The notes beneath the pieces were generated by a model. That model made no database searches, had not been told where the DNA came from, and worked only from the letters and a program-made list of their open reading frames with translations. A stretch of 64,000 nucleotides of DNA from Saussurea involucrata (Eukaryota > Streptophyta > Magnoliopsida > Asterales > Asteraceae). Below are positions 10,929 through 23,498 of the stretch, in pieces. Location of the stretch: NCBI GenBank assembly GCA_033807775.1, contig CM066319.1, forward strand, positions 139,488,983 to 139,552,982. The letters run 5' to 3'. The translations under genes were made by a program, and so were the position numbers. How positions within the stretch are numbered: position 1 is the stretch's first letter; every line of letters begins with the position of its first letter.

Positions 10929-11756
10929 TGTTGATGCCAAAAATCACCCAAAGGACAACTTAAGGTTGACGTGGAGCTTTTAACAACTAAAGAAAAGGAT
11001 CTCAAGACAAACAATACAATCGCAAGTAAAAATAAATAAGACAAGAGAATTGGTGACGCGGAAAACCCAAACGAGGGAAAAAACCGCGACCGACTTGGGG
11101 AAGTCGACAGTGCACTATGGTCGCTAAACAGGGGCGATATTCTTTGGTAACAAGTGTCGTATGTACAATAGATTACAATAAGAGTAAAAATAAACTTAAT
11201 CGTAAGCTAATGTTGTGCGTCGTGCGTAAGTCGTGCAAAATGAACTGTTGTCGTGCGAATTGAACTGCTCGTCGTGCGAAACTTGAGTGAGCGATGATGG
11301 TTCAAATGCTTTGTTGATCACTGTTGTATTGCGTAGGAAATGTAGATGCGAGTGCAGATGTGTTGAGTTCAGATGTACGCTTGAAGTGTGGTACAGGTCT
11401 TTATATAACTTGTGATAGCATTAAATGTGCTTTGATGGTATGCTTGTAACCGCTGTCGGGTCTTTATTGTCATTAAGAGCTCGTCCGTTAGTGACCGTTG
11501 TACCATGATTGCTTTTGGACCTGCATTAATGGAACAAAGAAAACATCTGTTGACTGTAAACGGTTAGTACAGTCGTATGACCGTCTTGAGTCCTGGACGT
11601 CGGTCATATGAAACTTACGACCATCGTAGAAATGTACGACCAAATATTCGATAGCAAATACTCTGCAGGACCTTATCTTAATACAAGAATGGTCTTACAT
11701 AAATGTCATATGTATTTTTCATCGTCGGTCGTGAGGTGTGGATTTTTACCCAAACA
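10929..11756 (-). repeat. 5' LTR of H
   Basis: On the plus strand it runs from TGTTGATGCC to CCCAAACA. It is the most divergent LTR of this family in the window but keeps both ends, a TATATAA-like region near 11400, clustered GTCGTGCG motifs at 11205-11290 and the ENE-like hairpin at 11057-11088. Confidence 0.85.
11057..11088 (-). promoter_or_regulatory. ENE-like U-rich hairpin (H LTR)
   Basis: In element orientation the outer stem is CGCGG with CCGCG, the facing tracts are U6 and U4, and the upper stem is CCC with GGG. Both stems differ from those in B but still pair, which supports a conserved structure. Confidence 0.55.
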
Positions 11757-13851
11757 ATGTCCGACGAACCTACTAGTTCAATAGATTACGGCGAGGAGCT
11801 AGAGGCATTTAGGACCTTAGCCCAGGTTCCGACCACTGTTAGGCTAAACATACATGACCAGTTGCGTCATGAGGAGTGCCCAAACGGGTACTTCATCATG
11901 TACGAGTACCCCTTCAAAATAGGGTTTAAATGGCCCTATTCTTCTCTTTCCAGGGCATTCCTGAATACTTTAAACCTGTCCCCTGGCCAGGCAATTCCCT
12001 AGTTTTGGCGCATTGTCTATGTGATCGAAAGGGTCACCGCTGACTGGGAGTCGCCGTTCACCGTGAACGACCTCTGGGCAGCGTATATGGTTAAGGTGGA
12101 CATCTACCACCGATACAACCTCTTCTCGAGTTTCAGAGGCGACCGTATTCTGGTCCAAAACACTACGGTTAACGACCGCAAGTGGAAGACCAGATACGTA
12201 TTCGGTCGCGTGGCGTCTCTCGACCTCCTTGATGAAGACACCTCTTGGGTCGTGGCCAATTGGAACGACCGGGGTAACAATCTTTGTTCTTCGTACGTTT
12301 TATGTACTTTGTTTTTACTGTCGTAATAAAAAATTTTTAATGTTTCAGTCGTCGACTTCTCCAAGGTCCATCCTCTTCCCGACACTCAGGAGAGGATCGA
12401 GAAATTCCTCACTTATAGCATCGAGGAGAGGTCTTTCTTCCTCAACCATGAACTGGTCAACGAGGATTCCGACGATGAGATCGTCGAGGTCGAAGCTCCT
12501 GAGGTTTCGGTTGTGAGGAAAGAGGCAGAGGAGAAGGGAAGAGAAGAAGAAGAGGAGGAAGAAGAGAGAGAAGGAGAAGAAGAAATGGCTGGTAAGTACC
12601 TTCGGTCGTACAATTTCCTTTCTCTGTTATTTTCTTCTGACTCTTTTCCTTGATCTTGGTCTAGGTGGATCTGGGACGGCGCCTACACACATCTTGTCCA
12701 AAAAAGAAGCTCAGCTGCTCCTGGCCCGAAAGGCCAAGGAGATGAAGAGGAAGGTTCCCCCGACCTCCGAGTCGGGGATGAAAAAGATGAAGACGGTTCC
12801 CCGGAGGGAACTGTCATCGATGGGTGGAGACCATTCCAAGGTCGTCACTCCCGAGAAGACGAAGACGCCTCCTGGAGTAGTCGACGCGATGTCCATAAGC
12901 TTGGCTCCTCCGGTGTTGGCGTCGACACCTTCGATCGAAGCGATAGGGCCTCAGACGTCTGCCCCTTCGTCTGTCGATAAAGGGAAGGGTCCTCAAGTCG
13001 ATGGGGACTTTGAAGTCGACACCTTCCGTCGGACTTCATGGCCGGCGACGTCCTGGACAGGGCGAAGATTTTGCGAGACTTGGGAAAATTTCTTTTGCCG
13101 TCCTTCCAGGGAAGTTACAAGGAGGTCTCTGTCGATGAGACCGGGTCCCATATCACAGGGCTATCCTTCATGGTAAGTATCGCTATACCTTGTCTTTATT
13201 TTTATTTTCTTTTGTCGTGTGTTCTAATATTTGGATTGTCCATTTCAGACGACACTGTGCCTGTACAATCAGATGGAGAAAATTCGGAGGGTTACTCCCC
13301 TGGCCATCGAGAAGATTCGACTGGCGCAAGAGGGGGAACGTATGGCTTGGGAGCAAGAGCAGGCGGCGAAGGCCAGGGCTGAAGTCCTCTCGGTGAAGCT
13401 TGATGATGCTCAAGACCTTCTAGAGGCTACATCGAGAGAGAAGGAAGAGCTTCAAATTCGCCTGAAGGAAGCTCTGGAGAGGGCCTCTGCGTCTGAGGCA
13501 GAGGTTGTGAGGACCAAGGCATCCTTGACCGATCACGAAAAACAGGTCGAGGGTCTTAGGTCGCTCATCAAGGCGGAGGAGGAGCAGATCACTGCACTAA
13601 AGGAGAAACTCCTCTCGTTCGAGGCGCTTACGCATCTCAGGATCTGGGTGGTGCTCATGCTTTGTCATTTGCAGGGGAAGAACCCCATGGCTGGGGCAGA
13701 GGCAGAGGTCGCCACCTTCCTTGAGCAGATCGGGGATGAGAAATACCTCGACGAGGAGGACGAGATGGAAGATGGCGATCTGGCGGGCGTCGAGGCTGAA
13801 GGTGGCGACGAGGGAGTCGCTCAAGACCAAGAGCAACCTCCTCTTCCTTAG
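11757..13851 (+). pseudogene. Antisense gene of G, four exons, decayed
   Basis: The gene lies antisense to G. Exon 1 starts at 11757 (MSDEPTSS) and carries a domain that I place with the Pfam family called putative gypsy-type transposon (ECPNGYFIMYEYPFKIGFKWPYS). Inferred exons: 1 to about 12278, 2 at 12349-12591, 3 at 12665-13172, 4 at 13249-13851; introns start GTAAGT or GTAAC and end AG. Exon 2 is very acidic, exon 3 Lys/Ser-rich, exon 4 coiled-coil-like, ending PPLP. A TAG at 12000-12002 interrupts exon 1 where B and C have Gln, and a frameshift lies near 13030 in exon 3. Function is unknown. Confidence 0.75.
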
Positions 13852-13854
13852 TTT

Positions 13855-14150
13855 TTTATTTCTTTAGTTTAGTTTGTTTTATTTTTTATTGGGACGACCG
13901 TTGGTGGTCAATCCCAACACTTGTAATTTTATGACTTTAATAATACAAGTGTCTACTTTTGATTTTATGAAATATTGTCGAATGATTTACTTATCGTACA
14001 ACAAGTAAAATTGTAATAACCATGCGATGACATGCGACGAGACATAAAACATGCGATGAAGGTAAAAAATACAAGACAACATGAATCATGCGACTAAGTC
14101 TTGGTAATCAAGATATAAAACATGCGATTAAGGCATTTTACAATGAACAT
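13855..14150 (-). other. Left part of the G tail
   Basis: Noncoding. It holds several CATGCGAC-type motifs (about 14020-14135). AACAT at 14146-14150 is the left target duplication of D. Confidence 0.6.
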
Positions 14151-15369
14151 TGATATGCGGGTTTACACCCCTACTCTACCGCAAGTGTACTGGTCGAATC
14201 AAGTAATAAGTACTGGCTAGTACGAGTATATTCACTATTAACTGAACTATCGAGATTAAGAGTTGTTGGTGATAAAATAATTAATTGATGATAAGTAAAC
14301 ACGAACGAACACACAAATTTTAAGGAGACTTTTTATAAAGAGGGAGGTTGAGGGTTGGAAATCGTATGGTTCTTTTCAGCGAACCCTATACCCGAAACAT
14401 CTGCCAATCGGTTCTTTTCTATGAAACCCAATCTTTAAAGAATCACCATTGCTCTTTCTCAAGTAACAACAGAACTTGTTTTGAAGGCATAAGTTTTATC
14501 TCTCGATCTCAACCGATGTAATAAAAACACATTACGTTAAGGATTTTTACGGGACTAAGGGTGATTTGAATATCTCTATCCAAAATCTCGCCTTATGCAT
14601 GCAATATCTAATAATGGTTAACAGTTAATTCTCTCGAACTTAATTGGGAACTAATAAATCAATTAAAGTTGGATCAGGCTTACAAAAGCATTAAACCCAA
14701 ATCACATGCTTCATAAATTAAAACAACCGATAGAAGGTGTTCGAGTTACATGTTCATCAGATTCAAACCATAATCAAACCAAACCCCAACATCTAAAGAT
14801 TAGTTCATGTTGGGGGTGAAGAATCACAAAATATCGAGATAAAAATCAAATATGCTAAACATAGTTTTCTAAAATGTGAAAGTAGTACAGATTGACTCCC
14901 TTCGGTATGATTCTCCATTCACTCGGATTCCATTTGGTTGATGGATCTTCTTTTTACCCTTCAGTCTTCACCATTTCTTTCACGAAAATAGTCTTTTATT
15001 CTCTGAAAATCGCCTCCAGCTAACCCTAGTTCGTAAGTGATGATGATGTCTTTTCCTCGAAGTCGATTATGAATAAAAGCGGGAACAGAGGGTTGCGCAG
15101 CTTTCCTCGCAACTTGAAGTCGCGTAGGAAACCGCGCGTGTCACTTGAAACCCGCAGTTTGAAGTCGTGGGGTGGGTCGCTAACTGGCTGTTCGGGCATC
15201 GAGATTTGGGCCTTATTTCTCGTTTTCTCGTTGCTTTTCTCGGGTTTTACTTTTCTCCTGGATATCAGCAATTCTTTATGTAAAACTGTGAAAATACCAC
15301 TAATTTGCTAAAAAACAAGCCACCCTCTTTGGATTGTGGTCTGAAAACAACGCCAAAATTGGCGTTGTC
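14151..15369 (-). repeat. 3' LTR of D, main part
   Basis: It begins TGATATGCGG on the plus strand and aligns with 49469-52069 once the foldback insert is removed from the latter. Its last bases (TTATCA) lie at 22310-22315 beyond the F insertion. The LTR termini are TGATA...TATCA. It shows the empty site of the foldback insertion near 14717. Confidence 0.85.
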
Positions 15370-16996
15370 TGTAACATCCCAAAAACATCTCATGTATTCA
15401 TCCAGAAATAAGCATTCAGATTGCATAATTAAACTTGTCCATAAACATTCATTCTTCTATACTAAACAAAATTGACAGCGGAAGTCTATAATCTACAGCC
15501 GAGCACTTTATCTATAGTCATCATAATCAACTCTTGGAGTAGCTCTAAGCACCAATCCTTCTTGCATCTCCTAGTTCTTACTAGAAGAACTCGTAACACG
15601 CTTACCTGAAAATGGTTTAGTTTTTGAAAAGCGAGGGTTAGACCAAAAGGTCTAGTGAATTCCCTCCATAAAAGATTTATCACAGTATAAAATCATTTCA
15701 TTGAAATCAATTCATATCCTTCACATAGGCATCAACCAAGGTTCAACACAGGGTTCAGGGATCGCATAAGCTACCACGATCGGGGCCTAACGGACACCCT
15801 CTCGGCTACACCGGAGTCCAAGTGGACCCCCTGTTCCTTCATGTAGGAGGAAACGAATTCCAACCTACATGCTAACCTCCATATGTACAAGGAATTATCA
15901 AATCCCCTGGTACCCTGACCCCACTGTGTAAACCGACTCCACATAGCATGCACATAACATTACGAAATCATGTTTATGAAAACGTTAAGCATTATTTCAT
16001 TTGCTGAGTAAACATGCATTTCATGCATAACATTTATAAACGGTTCATGCTCGTAAAAGAAACCATATCAGTAAAACATAGTACGTCAAAAAAAGGGTTG
16101 AGAGAACTCACCTTTGATGTCCCTGAACGTACACTTGTTCTATTCTCGAGTTAACCAAACTTGACACCTAAAAGATCAGACAATTCCTTAATCAGTAATA
16201 CTCAACCAGTACTTTCCGGATACCCAACACTTTCCGGGTACCTAACACTTACCGGACACTTAACACTTACCGGACACTTAATCTTTTCGGATGCTTACAC
16301 ATTCCGGACACTTCTATCCGGATCCTAGTCCCTTCCGGACAGTCACTATCTGGAAACTTACTATCCGGACACTTACTATCCGGGCACTACGGAAAACACC
16401 CGGAAACCCCCACTGTGAACTCTACTTGGGCACTCACAACCTATCCGGAAACCACTGAAACATCGACTTCCAGTGTCCGGAAACTATGAACTGGACGAAA
16501 CTTGATTTTCTAAAAGCGATTAAAACAGGTTTTCTGCTGTGGGTTTGATTAGGCAATCAACAGGATTCAAACCCCAACCATAAAACACTTAAACATTCCA
16601 TTTTTAGACTACCAAATCGACATATTAATAGCAAAACCCAAAATACCCACTAAAGGAATGTTTAGGTGAAAACTCAGCAATCCCTCACGATTACATCCCC
16701 AAATCCTTAAACAAACGAGAAAAGAAAGCTTGTACTAAAAGGAAATCGCAATGTTTAGGGAGATTACCTTAACCAAATCTTTCTTGAGCAAGACTTCTTC
16801 CAAAACCCTCTTTCTCTCTTCTTTCTTCTCTTAAGCCGCCAACACCCAAACCAATTAGCAAAAATCAGTAAAACCTAGGGAATTGTAGCTATAAATACTT
16901 CTTAGAAATTGCCAAAAGGTCCCTCAAGTCTAACTTTCAAATTTTATACTTCGGCCACCAAACTTTCACATTTTCCATAAAAACCCGGTTGTTACA
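15370..16996 (-). repeat. 3' LTR of F
   Basis: Termini are TGTAACATCCC and GGTTGTTACA on the plus strand. A tandem array of degenerate units containing CCGGACACTTA lies at about 16200-16400. The copy at 20715-22309 is alignable throughout, with small indels. Confidence 0.9.
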
Positions 16997-17152
16997 ACAC
17001 TCCCCCCTTAAAAGAATTATGTCCCCGTAATTCCTTATTGGAAAAGACACGGGTATCATGCCCACACCACAACTGACACTTCCCCAAGGTAACGCCACTT
17101 TTGACTCAGTCAACCACCTCACTAAATTCGAAACATGGAACATTAGATGCAT
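16997..17152 (-). pseudogene. Integrase C-terminus scrap (F)
   Basis: In element orientation it reads HLMFHVSNLVRWLTE, then NYGDIILLRGECCNNR up to the polypurine tract. The FHVSNL motif is typical of the end of chromovirus integrase. It is the only coding trace in the interior of F. Confidence 0.6.
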
Positions 17153-20100
17153 TCCTTTCAGTTCTTACGGTACTCTAACTCGCAGGCTACTATTCCTATT
17201 CGATCGGTCTTAACAATAGTAGATTAAATACGGCTTCTCATGCATCTTTACTTCCTTTTAAAGAGGAACTTGGCGGAATCCCCCGCTACAACACGAGATT
17301 CATTTACTAAGAAACAATCACTCACTTGACAGCTTGACATAAGTCCAACCCTGTATATCCCGACAACTCACAGCCTTGCACCACCCCATACTTATACGTA
17401 ACTAAGAGTAGGAACCTCCAAACCCATTGTTGAAGTGTCCACCTACTCGAATTAAACTTATCCTAAAACATAACTCCGGTTATCCTCACACAACTGGGAG
17501 GAGTAACCATGGTCACACCATACGATTCTCACTAGCTTAATCACTGCACGACCAATTCGTTTAAACATTTCTCACAAAGTCACTAACTTAACTCATTCAG
17601 TTGTCTCATCCACTTCTTTCCTGCACAAAATCATACACAATCCTCTTCCTCAATACTCTTTCCAAAAGTTCGCACACTTACCAGCGATAATCTACACAAC
17701 ACTGCACCTCTCGGCATTACTGTCAAGCTTACTACTTCCAACATACCTACTTATTTCGACATACGGTCTTCACTTCCCTACGTTAGCGTGGAGCACCGCC
17801 CACCAAACATTACTTGCCCCTCTCTCCTGACCTTTCCACATGCTGATACTACCTTCACAATACTTACATAACCAAACTGTTGCACCAAAATCCTAACTTA
17901 AGGCATTCAACTAAGTCGTCTCGAAACGACACCAGTGTTCGACGTCTCTATACATTCTTTAATCTCCAACTTTTACTTTCCCAGACAAATCTTTCACCCA
18001 TAAGCCGCAGCTCACATTCTTTAAGGAGTTCACATCTATTCCACCTCATTTTGACTAACACACCTATCATCTTCTTTAAACTTCCAATGATCCCAAAATA
18101 TGCTTACTTAGCGACTCTTACAACCACAAAACAATTGGTTTCTTATTTGAGCAACTACCCACCATCACTCCGTTATTCTATCCCGAACTTAATCATTTTA
18201 CAACGTCAACTTACACCCTACGTGCTCCAACAACCTAGTTAACAAGTCGCACACCTCATCCGAAACTCCCAAAAGGCTTCTATCTGATGCTTCCTCTCTC
18301 TCTGACACCACATTACTACGACACTAGCTGGCACATTTAGCTTGACAAATACTGTCACTATACATCCTTATACTCTTTACCCATAACATCACACTGCAGA
18401 CCAGATCTCTCATGATCATCCATACACAATTTAAACTCGCCTTCAAAATTACCCGCATAAAATCGAGCCTATCTCGTTACTTAGTCCTTTCTCAACTTGC
18501 TGAACTATAACTCACGAGTTCTCAATTAGCTCAAACACAGACATTCTAGCTAGCTCTTTACGATCCGTGCTCTTACGTAAGCTGGACACAGTCCCCTTAC
18601 TAAATGATAAAGTCTACACACTCGCTTCGCTAGTGCTACTTACCTCATCTTTCTACGAACCCTCCATACTTCGTAAATAGAACGCTTATTCAAAACAATA
18701 ACTTCTCATCCTCTTAACACCCCTACAAGGTGTTCTATCAACTTCCAACCTTCTGGTTCAAGACTTTGGCCTCGGCCATTTTACACAACTATCGGCTTCT
18801 ACAACAACAGATAACCTGTAACTACTTTCTTAACTTATTCTTTAACAAGGGTTCCTAACGGAACCTAATCCTACCAACATATCATAATCACTTCATAATA
18901 CGTCTCCCTCTTTTCTGAACTTACTCCTGTAACACCAATACTACAAGCTCACCTCAAAACTCATATCCAACACCGTGGACATTTCGCTTCTGCCCCTCAA
19001 CACTACTCAACGAGTTGCTAATACCAACACCTCGATGACTTCTACTCCTTCCCCTGGGCCCAATCCGTCCCTCAACAACCGTACTTCCAATTACCGAACC
19101 AGGGTGCAAACCCTCATACAACCGATACTATAATCCACTTCTGACTCTACCACTGTTCACCTTTCCATTTGAACACAAATACTAAAGCTACAACATTCTT
19201 TCCTGATTTGACCGACACTTTTCCACTCTTGGAGTTCTTCCTTAGCTTAACATGTAATATCTTATGACCTAGTGAGTTTATAGCCTTCATGCATGACAAT
19301 ACAGTAGATAAATCATTTCGTACATTTTATCATTTTAAATAAACAACACTTGAAAACAACTTGGGTACCCATGACCCCATCACTCTTATAACTTCAATGC
19401 CCTGCACAACGATTCGAGAATCGCTTGCATGCATCTTCCCGTGAACCTTAATCTTACTCAATCCGAACGATGTTATTACGACAGTGATATATTGAATGAA
19501 AATCTTTTCATATGACACAATTTCGAAAGAATTACCGACACAAAGTAAGCATGTCGGTTCTCACACTCATTTGTATGCTATCAATAGGTCAATAAGCATT
19601 TTGGTTATAAATGAATTGCAGATAACCATTTTCTTGACCTTTTTGTAACAATTTAACTTATCATTAAAAGCGTGAGATATTTTGCAAACCGTTAAGCTCA
19701 AAATTTCAATGTGCAATGTGAATGAAATCACCTTTTCTTTAAACATACACGTGCACAATCTGACTCATTTTCGATCAAAATTTATATTTACACATTTAAC
19801 TTAAATTGTGAAAACTTCATGTTACATAAAAGAACGCCATGCATGAGACTCTACTTGCTATTGAAGGCTACTCACTCTAACAAGGTCAACCGCTTTACTC
19901 ATGCAGCTTATCCTTGACACTTTACCTACGACCAATGGTCGTCCTCTCGGTCATGCAACAACTCGCTGTACATGCGTTCTACATCTCACTTACTCAACCA
20001 TTTCATACTACTTTCGTTTTGATCAACTATCTCACTTTCTACTTCTACATGCTTTCAATACACTAGGTATCTTATTTCATTTATCATGCCATTGAAAAGC

Positions 20101-20714
20101 TCGATTAAGTAGTCAGGGCTCCATTGAAACTTTCAAGATTTCGACACTGTCCTTTCTTATCATCTGAACTGATCTACTTCGCAATCTCTTGAACTGGGAC
20201 TCTCCTGAAACAGGAGTCTTACTCAAACTCAACATCCACCCTCTTCGAAATCCACGAAGAGCTACCTCTAGACGACTCATAACATTCTATACAACATTTC
20301 CTCTCTTCGGTGTATACATACATCACATCACATATGATCTTACACGATACTCCCCAAATAATGGAGCTCGGTCTATCCCTCAGGGATCTTGCTGACCTAT
20401 TCCTCAACGTTATCCCAGCCATAGCGCTAAACTGAAAGAAACCGATAATAATCCTTGCTAGACATGACACAACAAATTTGCTATAAGTAAGGTATTGTAA
20501 GCACGCACATGTACCTGTAAGATCGTAATTACACTGGCCAGGTATGATCCCAAACTTACCTTACACGTTTGTCCTTAGCACCTTATTCCTAAGCGCATTT
20601 ATAGTGATCGTTCCTAGAGGCAATCCTATGTCTCGGCTGTGTTCCTCATCTTACAGTTTAAGTTTAGGCCCGACTGGTCACCTAAATCCCTTAAGCTAAG
20701 GCTCTGATACCATT
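17153..20714 (-). other. Noncoding interior of F
   Basis: I see no frame with recognisable gag, protease, reverse transcriptase or RNase H. The plus strand is visibly poor in G and rich in C, T and A over most of the stretch. An open frame at 17880-18242 is low-complexity by eye and I do not call it a gene. Confidence 0.5.
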
Positions 20715-22309
20715 TGTAACGTCCCAAAAACATAACATGCATTCATCCAGAAATAAGCATTCAGATTGCATAATTAAACTTGTCCATAAACATTCATTCT
20801 TCTATACTAAACAAAATTGACAGCGGAAGTCTATAATCCACAGCCGAGCACTTTATCTATAGTCATCATAATCAACTCTTGGAGTAGCTCTAAGCTCCAA
20901 TCCTTCTTGCATATCCTAGTTCTTACTAGAAGAACTCGTAACACGCTTACCTGAAAATGGTTTAGTTTTTGAAAAGCGAGGGTTAGACCAAAAGGTCTAG
21001 TGAATTCCCTTCATAAAAGATTTATCACATTATAAAATCATTTCCTTGAAATCAATTCATATCCTTCACATAGGCATCAACCAAGGTTCAACACAGGGTT
21101 CAGGGATCGCATAAGCTACCACGATCGGGGCCTAACGGACACCCTCTCGGCTACACCGGAGTCCAAGTGGACCCCATGTTCCTTCATGTAGGAGGAAACG
21201 AATTCCAACCTACAAGCTAACCTCCATATGTCCAAGGAATTATCAAATCCCCTGGCACCCTGACCCCACTATGTAAACCAACTCCACATAGCATGCACAT
21301 AACATTACGAAATCATGTTTATGAAAACGTTAAGCATTATTTCATTTGCTGAGTAAACATGCATTTCATGCAAAACATGCATAACATTTATAAACGGTTC
21401 ATGCTCGTAAAAGAAACCATATCAGTAAAACATAGTACGTCAAAAAAAAGGGTTGAGAGAACTCACCTTTGATGTCCCTGAACGTACACTTGTTCTATTC
21501 TCGAATTAACCAAACTTGACACCTAAAAGATCAGACAATTCCTTAATCAGTAATACTCAACCAGTACTTTCCGGATACCCAACACTTTCCGGGTACCTAA
21601 CACTTACCGGACACTTAACACTTACCGGACACTTAATCGTTCCGGACGCTTACACATTCCGGACACTTCTATCCGGATCCTAGTCCCTTCCGGACACTCA
21701 CTATCCGGATACTTACTATCCGGGCACTAAGGAAAACACCCGGAAACCCCTACTGTGAACTCTACCCGGGCACTCACAACCTATCCGGAAACCACTGAAA
21801 CATCGACTTCCAGTGTCCGGAAACTATGAACTGGACGAAACTTGATTTTCTAAAAGCGATTAAAACAGGTTTTCTGCTATGGGTTTGATTAGGCAATCAA
21901 CAGGATTCAAACCCCAACCATAAAACACTTAAACATTCCATTTTTAGACTACCAAATCGATATATTAATAGCAAAACCCAAAATACCCACTAAAGGAATG
22001 TTTAGGTGAAAACTCAGCAATCCCTCACGATTACATCCCCAAATCCTTAAACAAACGAGAAAAGAAAGCTTGTACTAAAAGGAAATCGCAATATTTAGGG
22101 AGATTACCTTAACCAAAACCCTCTTTCTCTCTTCTTTCTTCTCTTAAGCCGCCAACACCCAAACCAATTAGCAAAAATCAGTAAAACCTAAGGAATTGTA
22201 GCTATAAATACTTCTTAGAAATTGCCAAAAGGTCCCTCAAGTCTAACTTTCAAAGTTTATACTTCGGCCACCAAACTTTCACATTTTCCATAAAAACCCG
22301 GTTGTTGCA
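20715..22309 (-). repeat. 5' LTR of F
   Basis: It starts TGTAACGTCCC next to the primer binding site and ends GGTTGTTGCA (the other copy ends TTACA). Relative to the left copy it lacks a few tens of bases near 22115 and has a short CATGCAAAA duplication near 21365. Confidence 0.88.
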
Positions 22310-22315
22310 TTATCA

Positions 22316-23498
22316 ACAACCCCAAACCGAGCGTTGCTTGTCCTCAAGCAAATTAGCGACAAAAATGAATTAAGGCATAAATCAAGTAAACCGACGATCG
22401 CATGATACCCAAGCAGGCGCACTTATTGCACACCTATTTACCCATACCTCCGAACGCTCATCTCTACTCCACCTGTACCTTTGTCTTGGTTGACTGTTAC
22501 CGGTCCATTGTGAGTTGAACTCACAACTGCTCCGATCACACTAAGTTGTTACTAGTTTTAAGCATGCTAGGGAAAGCATTTCACCTCGACCCTACCTCAT
22601 GGGATACTCTCATTACACTCGAACCTAGGCTATCACTCATGTTGCCATGCATTCAGAGGTTATGTACAATGATACACAAGGATTAGCATGACAACTAAAC
22701 ATGAAAAACGCACCAATGTTCAAAAGAAATTGATCTCAGAAGGGAATCAAGTAGCAGGACAAGGAATATTAGTAACAGAAATAGTCAACTTTTATCACAT
22801 TTTCCAGAAGATCACCCAAGTCTTTTAATGGGTTGTAATGGGGCTAGGGGTTATGGCTAAGAACCGAAGGGTAAACTGGAACAAACTCCCAGATGTGTCA
22901 ATCTTTGTGCGGTCCTGAGAAGTTTTTGCCTTACTTTCCCAACTCTTCTTCTTTCTTCCCTTTTATTTATTTCACTTTTTTTCTTGTGTGGGGCAACAAT
23001 TGCCCCCCCCCCCCCCCCTATTAAGCTTATGCAGTTTCCACCGCGGTTAGAGGCCGCGTGGAAACCTACGGGGATCCTTACTTTGAAACCCAAACGGAGT
23101 CTTATGCGGTATCTACCGCGGTTTGAAGTAGCATGGAAACCTGCATATCTTTTTGTTTCCCTAGCCTTACTTGTTTTTTACTGACATAACGAAGCAAAAC
23201 AAACCTGAAAAAATTGAAACTTCTAACCTCGGTGGGTTGCCTCCCACTTAGCTCCTTAGTTAGGGTCGTGGCACGACCATTCGTCGGGATCACTCCGTGG
23301 GTTCTTCTAGGAACATGGTGTCCGCCACCACCATTTCTCCCTCGTAGTACGGCTTCACCCGTTGACCATTGAATTTAAAAGTCGCTCCATCCTTGCCTTG
23401 CAACTCGATCGCTCCTGTGGAAAGACTTCCTTGACTGTGAATGGCCCCGACCACTTAGACTTCAACTTACCTGTAAGAAGACGAAGGCGAGAGTTAAA
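22316..23498 (-). other. 3' noncoding region of D
   Basis: It starts with the CAACCCCAAACCGAGCG block, which on the minus strand is a polypurine-type tract next to the LTR. Two imitation repeats (GCAGTTTCCACCGCGGTTAGAGG and TATCTACCGCGGTTTGAAG, about 23031 and 23108) and an 18-C run near 23004 lie inside. No envelope-like frame is seen. Confidence 0.55.

Larger units (their letters stand above)
9437..11756 (-). mobile_element. Element H: 5' part of a Retand-type element
   Basis: On the minus strand the 5' LTR (11756-10929) is followed by a primer binding site (about 10928-10912), a leader and a gag pseudogene cut at 9437 by element I. H itself is inserted exactly at the first codon of G's antisense gene. 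ATGTC at 11757-11761 is the expected duplication, but the left copy lies outside the window. H gag is more divergent than those of B, C, E, I and J. Confidence 0.75.
15370..22309 (-). mobile_element. Element F: chromovirus-type element with noncoding interior
   Basis: F is inserted in D's 3' LTR with a near-perfect duplication, TTGTC at 15365-15369 and TTATC at 22310-22314. In element orientation the right copy is the 5' LTR (22309-20715), followed by a primer binding site TGGTATCAGAGCC of initiator-tRNA-Met type (about 20712-20700). The left copy is the 3' LTR (16996-15370), preceded by a GGGGGGAGTG tract (about 17012-16997). The LTRs are similar by eye, but the 3.7-kb interior keeps only a scrap of integrase C-terminus. 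It is probably a non-autonomous derivative mobilised in trans. Confidence 0.85.

Noticed and set aside
12413..12613. Serine-rich open frame on the minus strand (similar at 43723-43956 and 44647-45201)
   Set aside because: These are antisense shadows of the acidic and coiled-coil exons of the plus-strand antisense genes.
17880..18242. 120-codon open frame in the interior of F
   Set aside because: Low-complexity composition from a G-poor region, no recognisable domain and no conservation visible elsewhere in the window.
23002..23020. Poly-C run (and the poly-G run at about 60431-60443) as a regulatory signal
   Set aside because: Homopolymers of this kind are common slippage or sequencing-length artefacts and nothing else supports a function.
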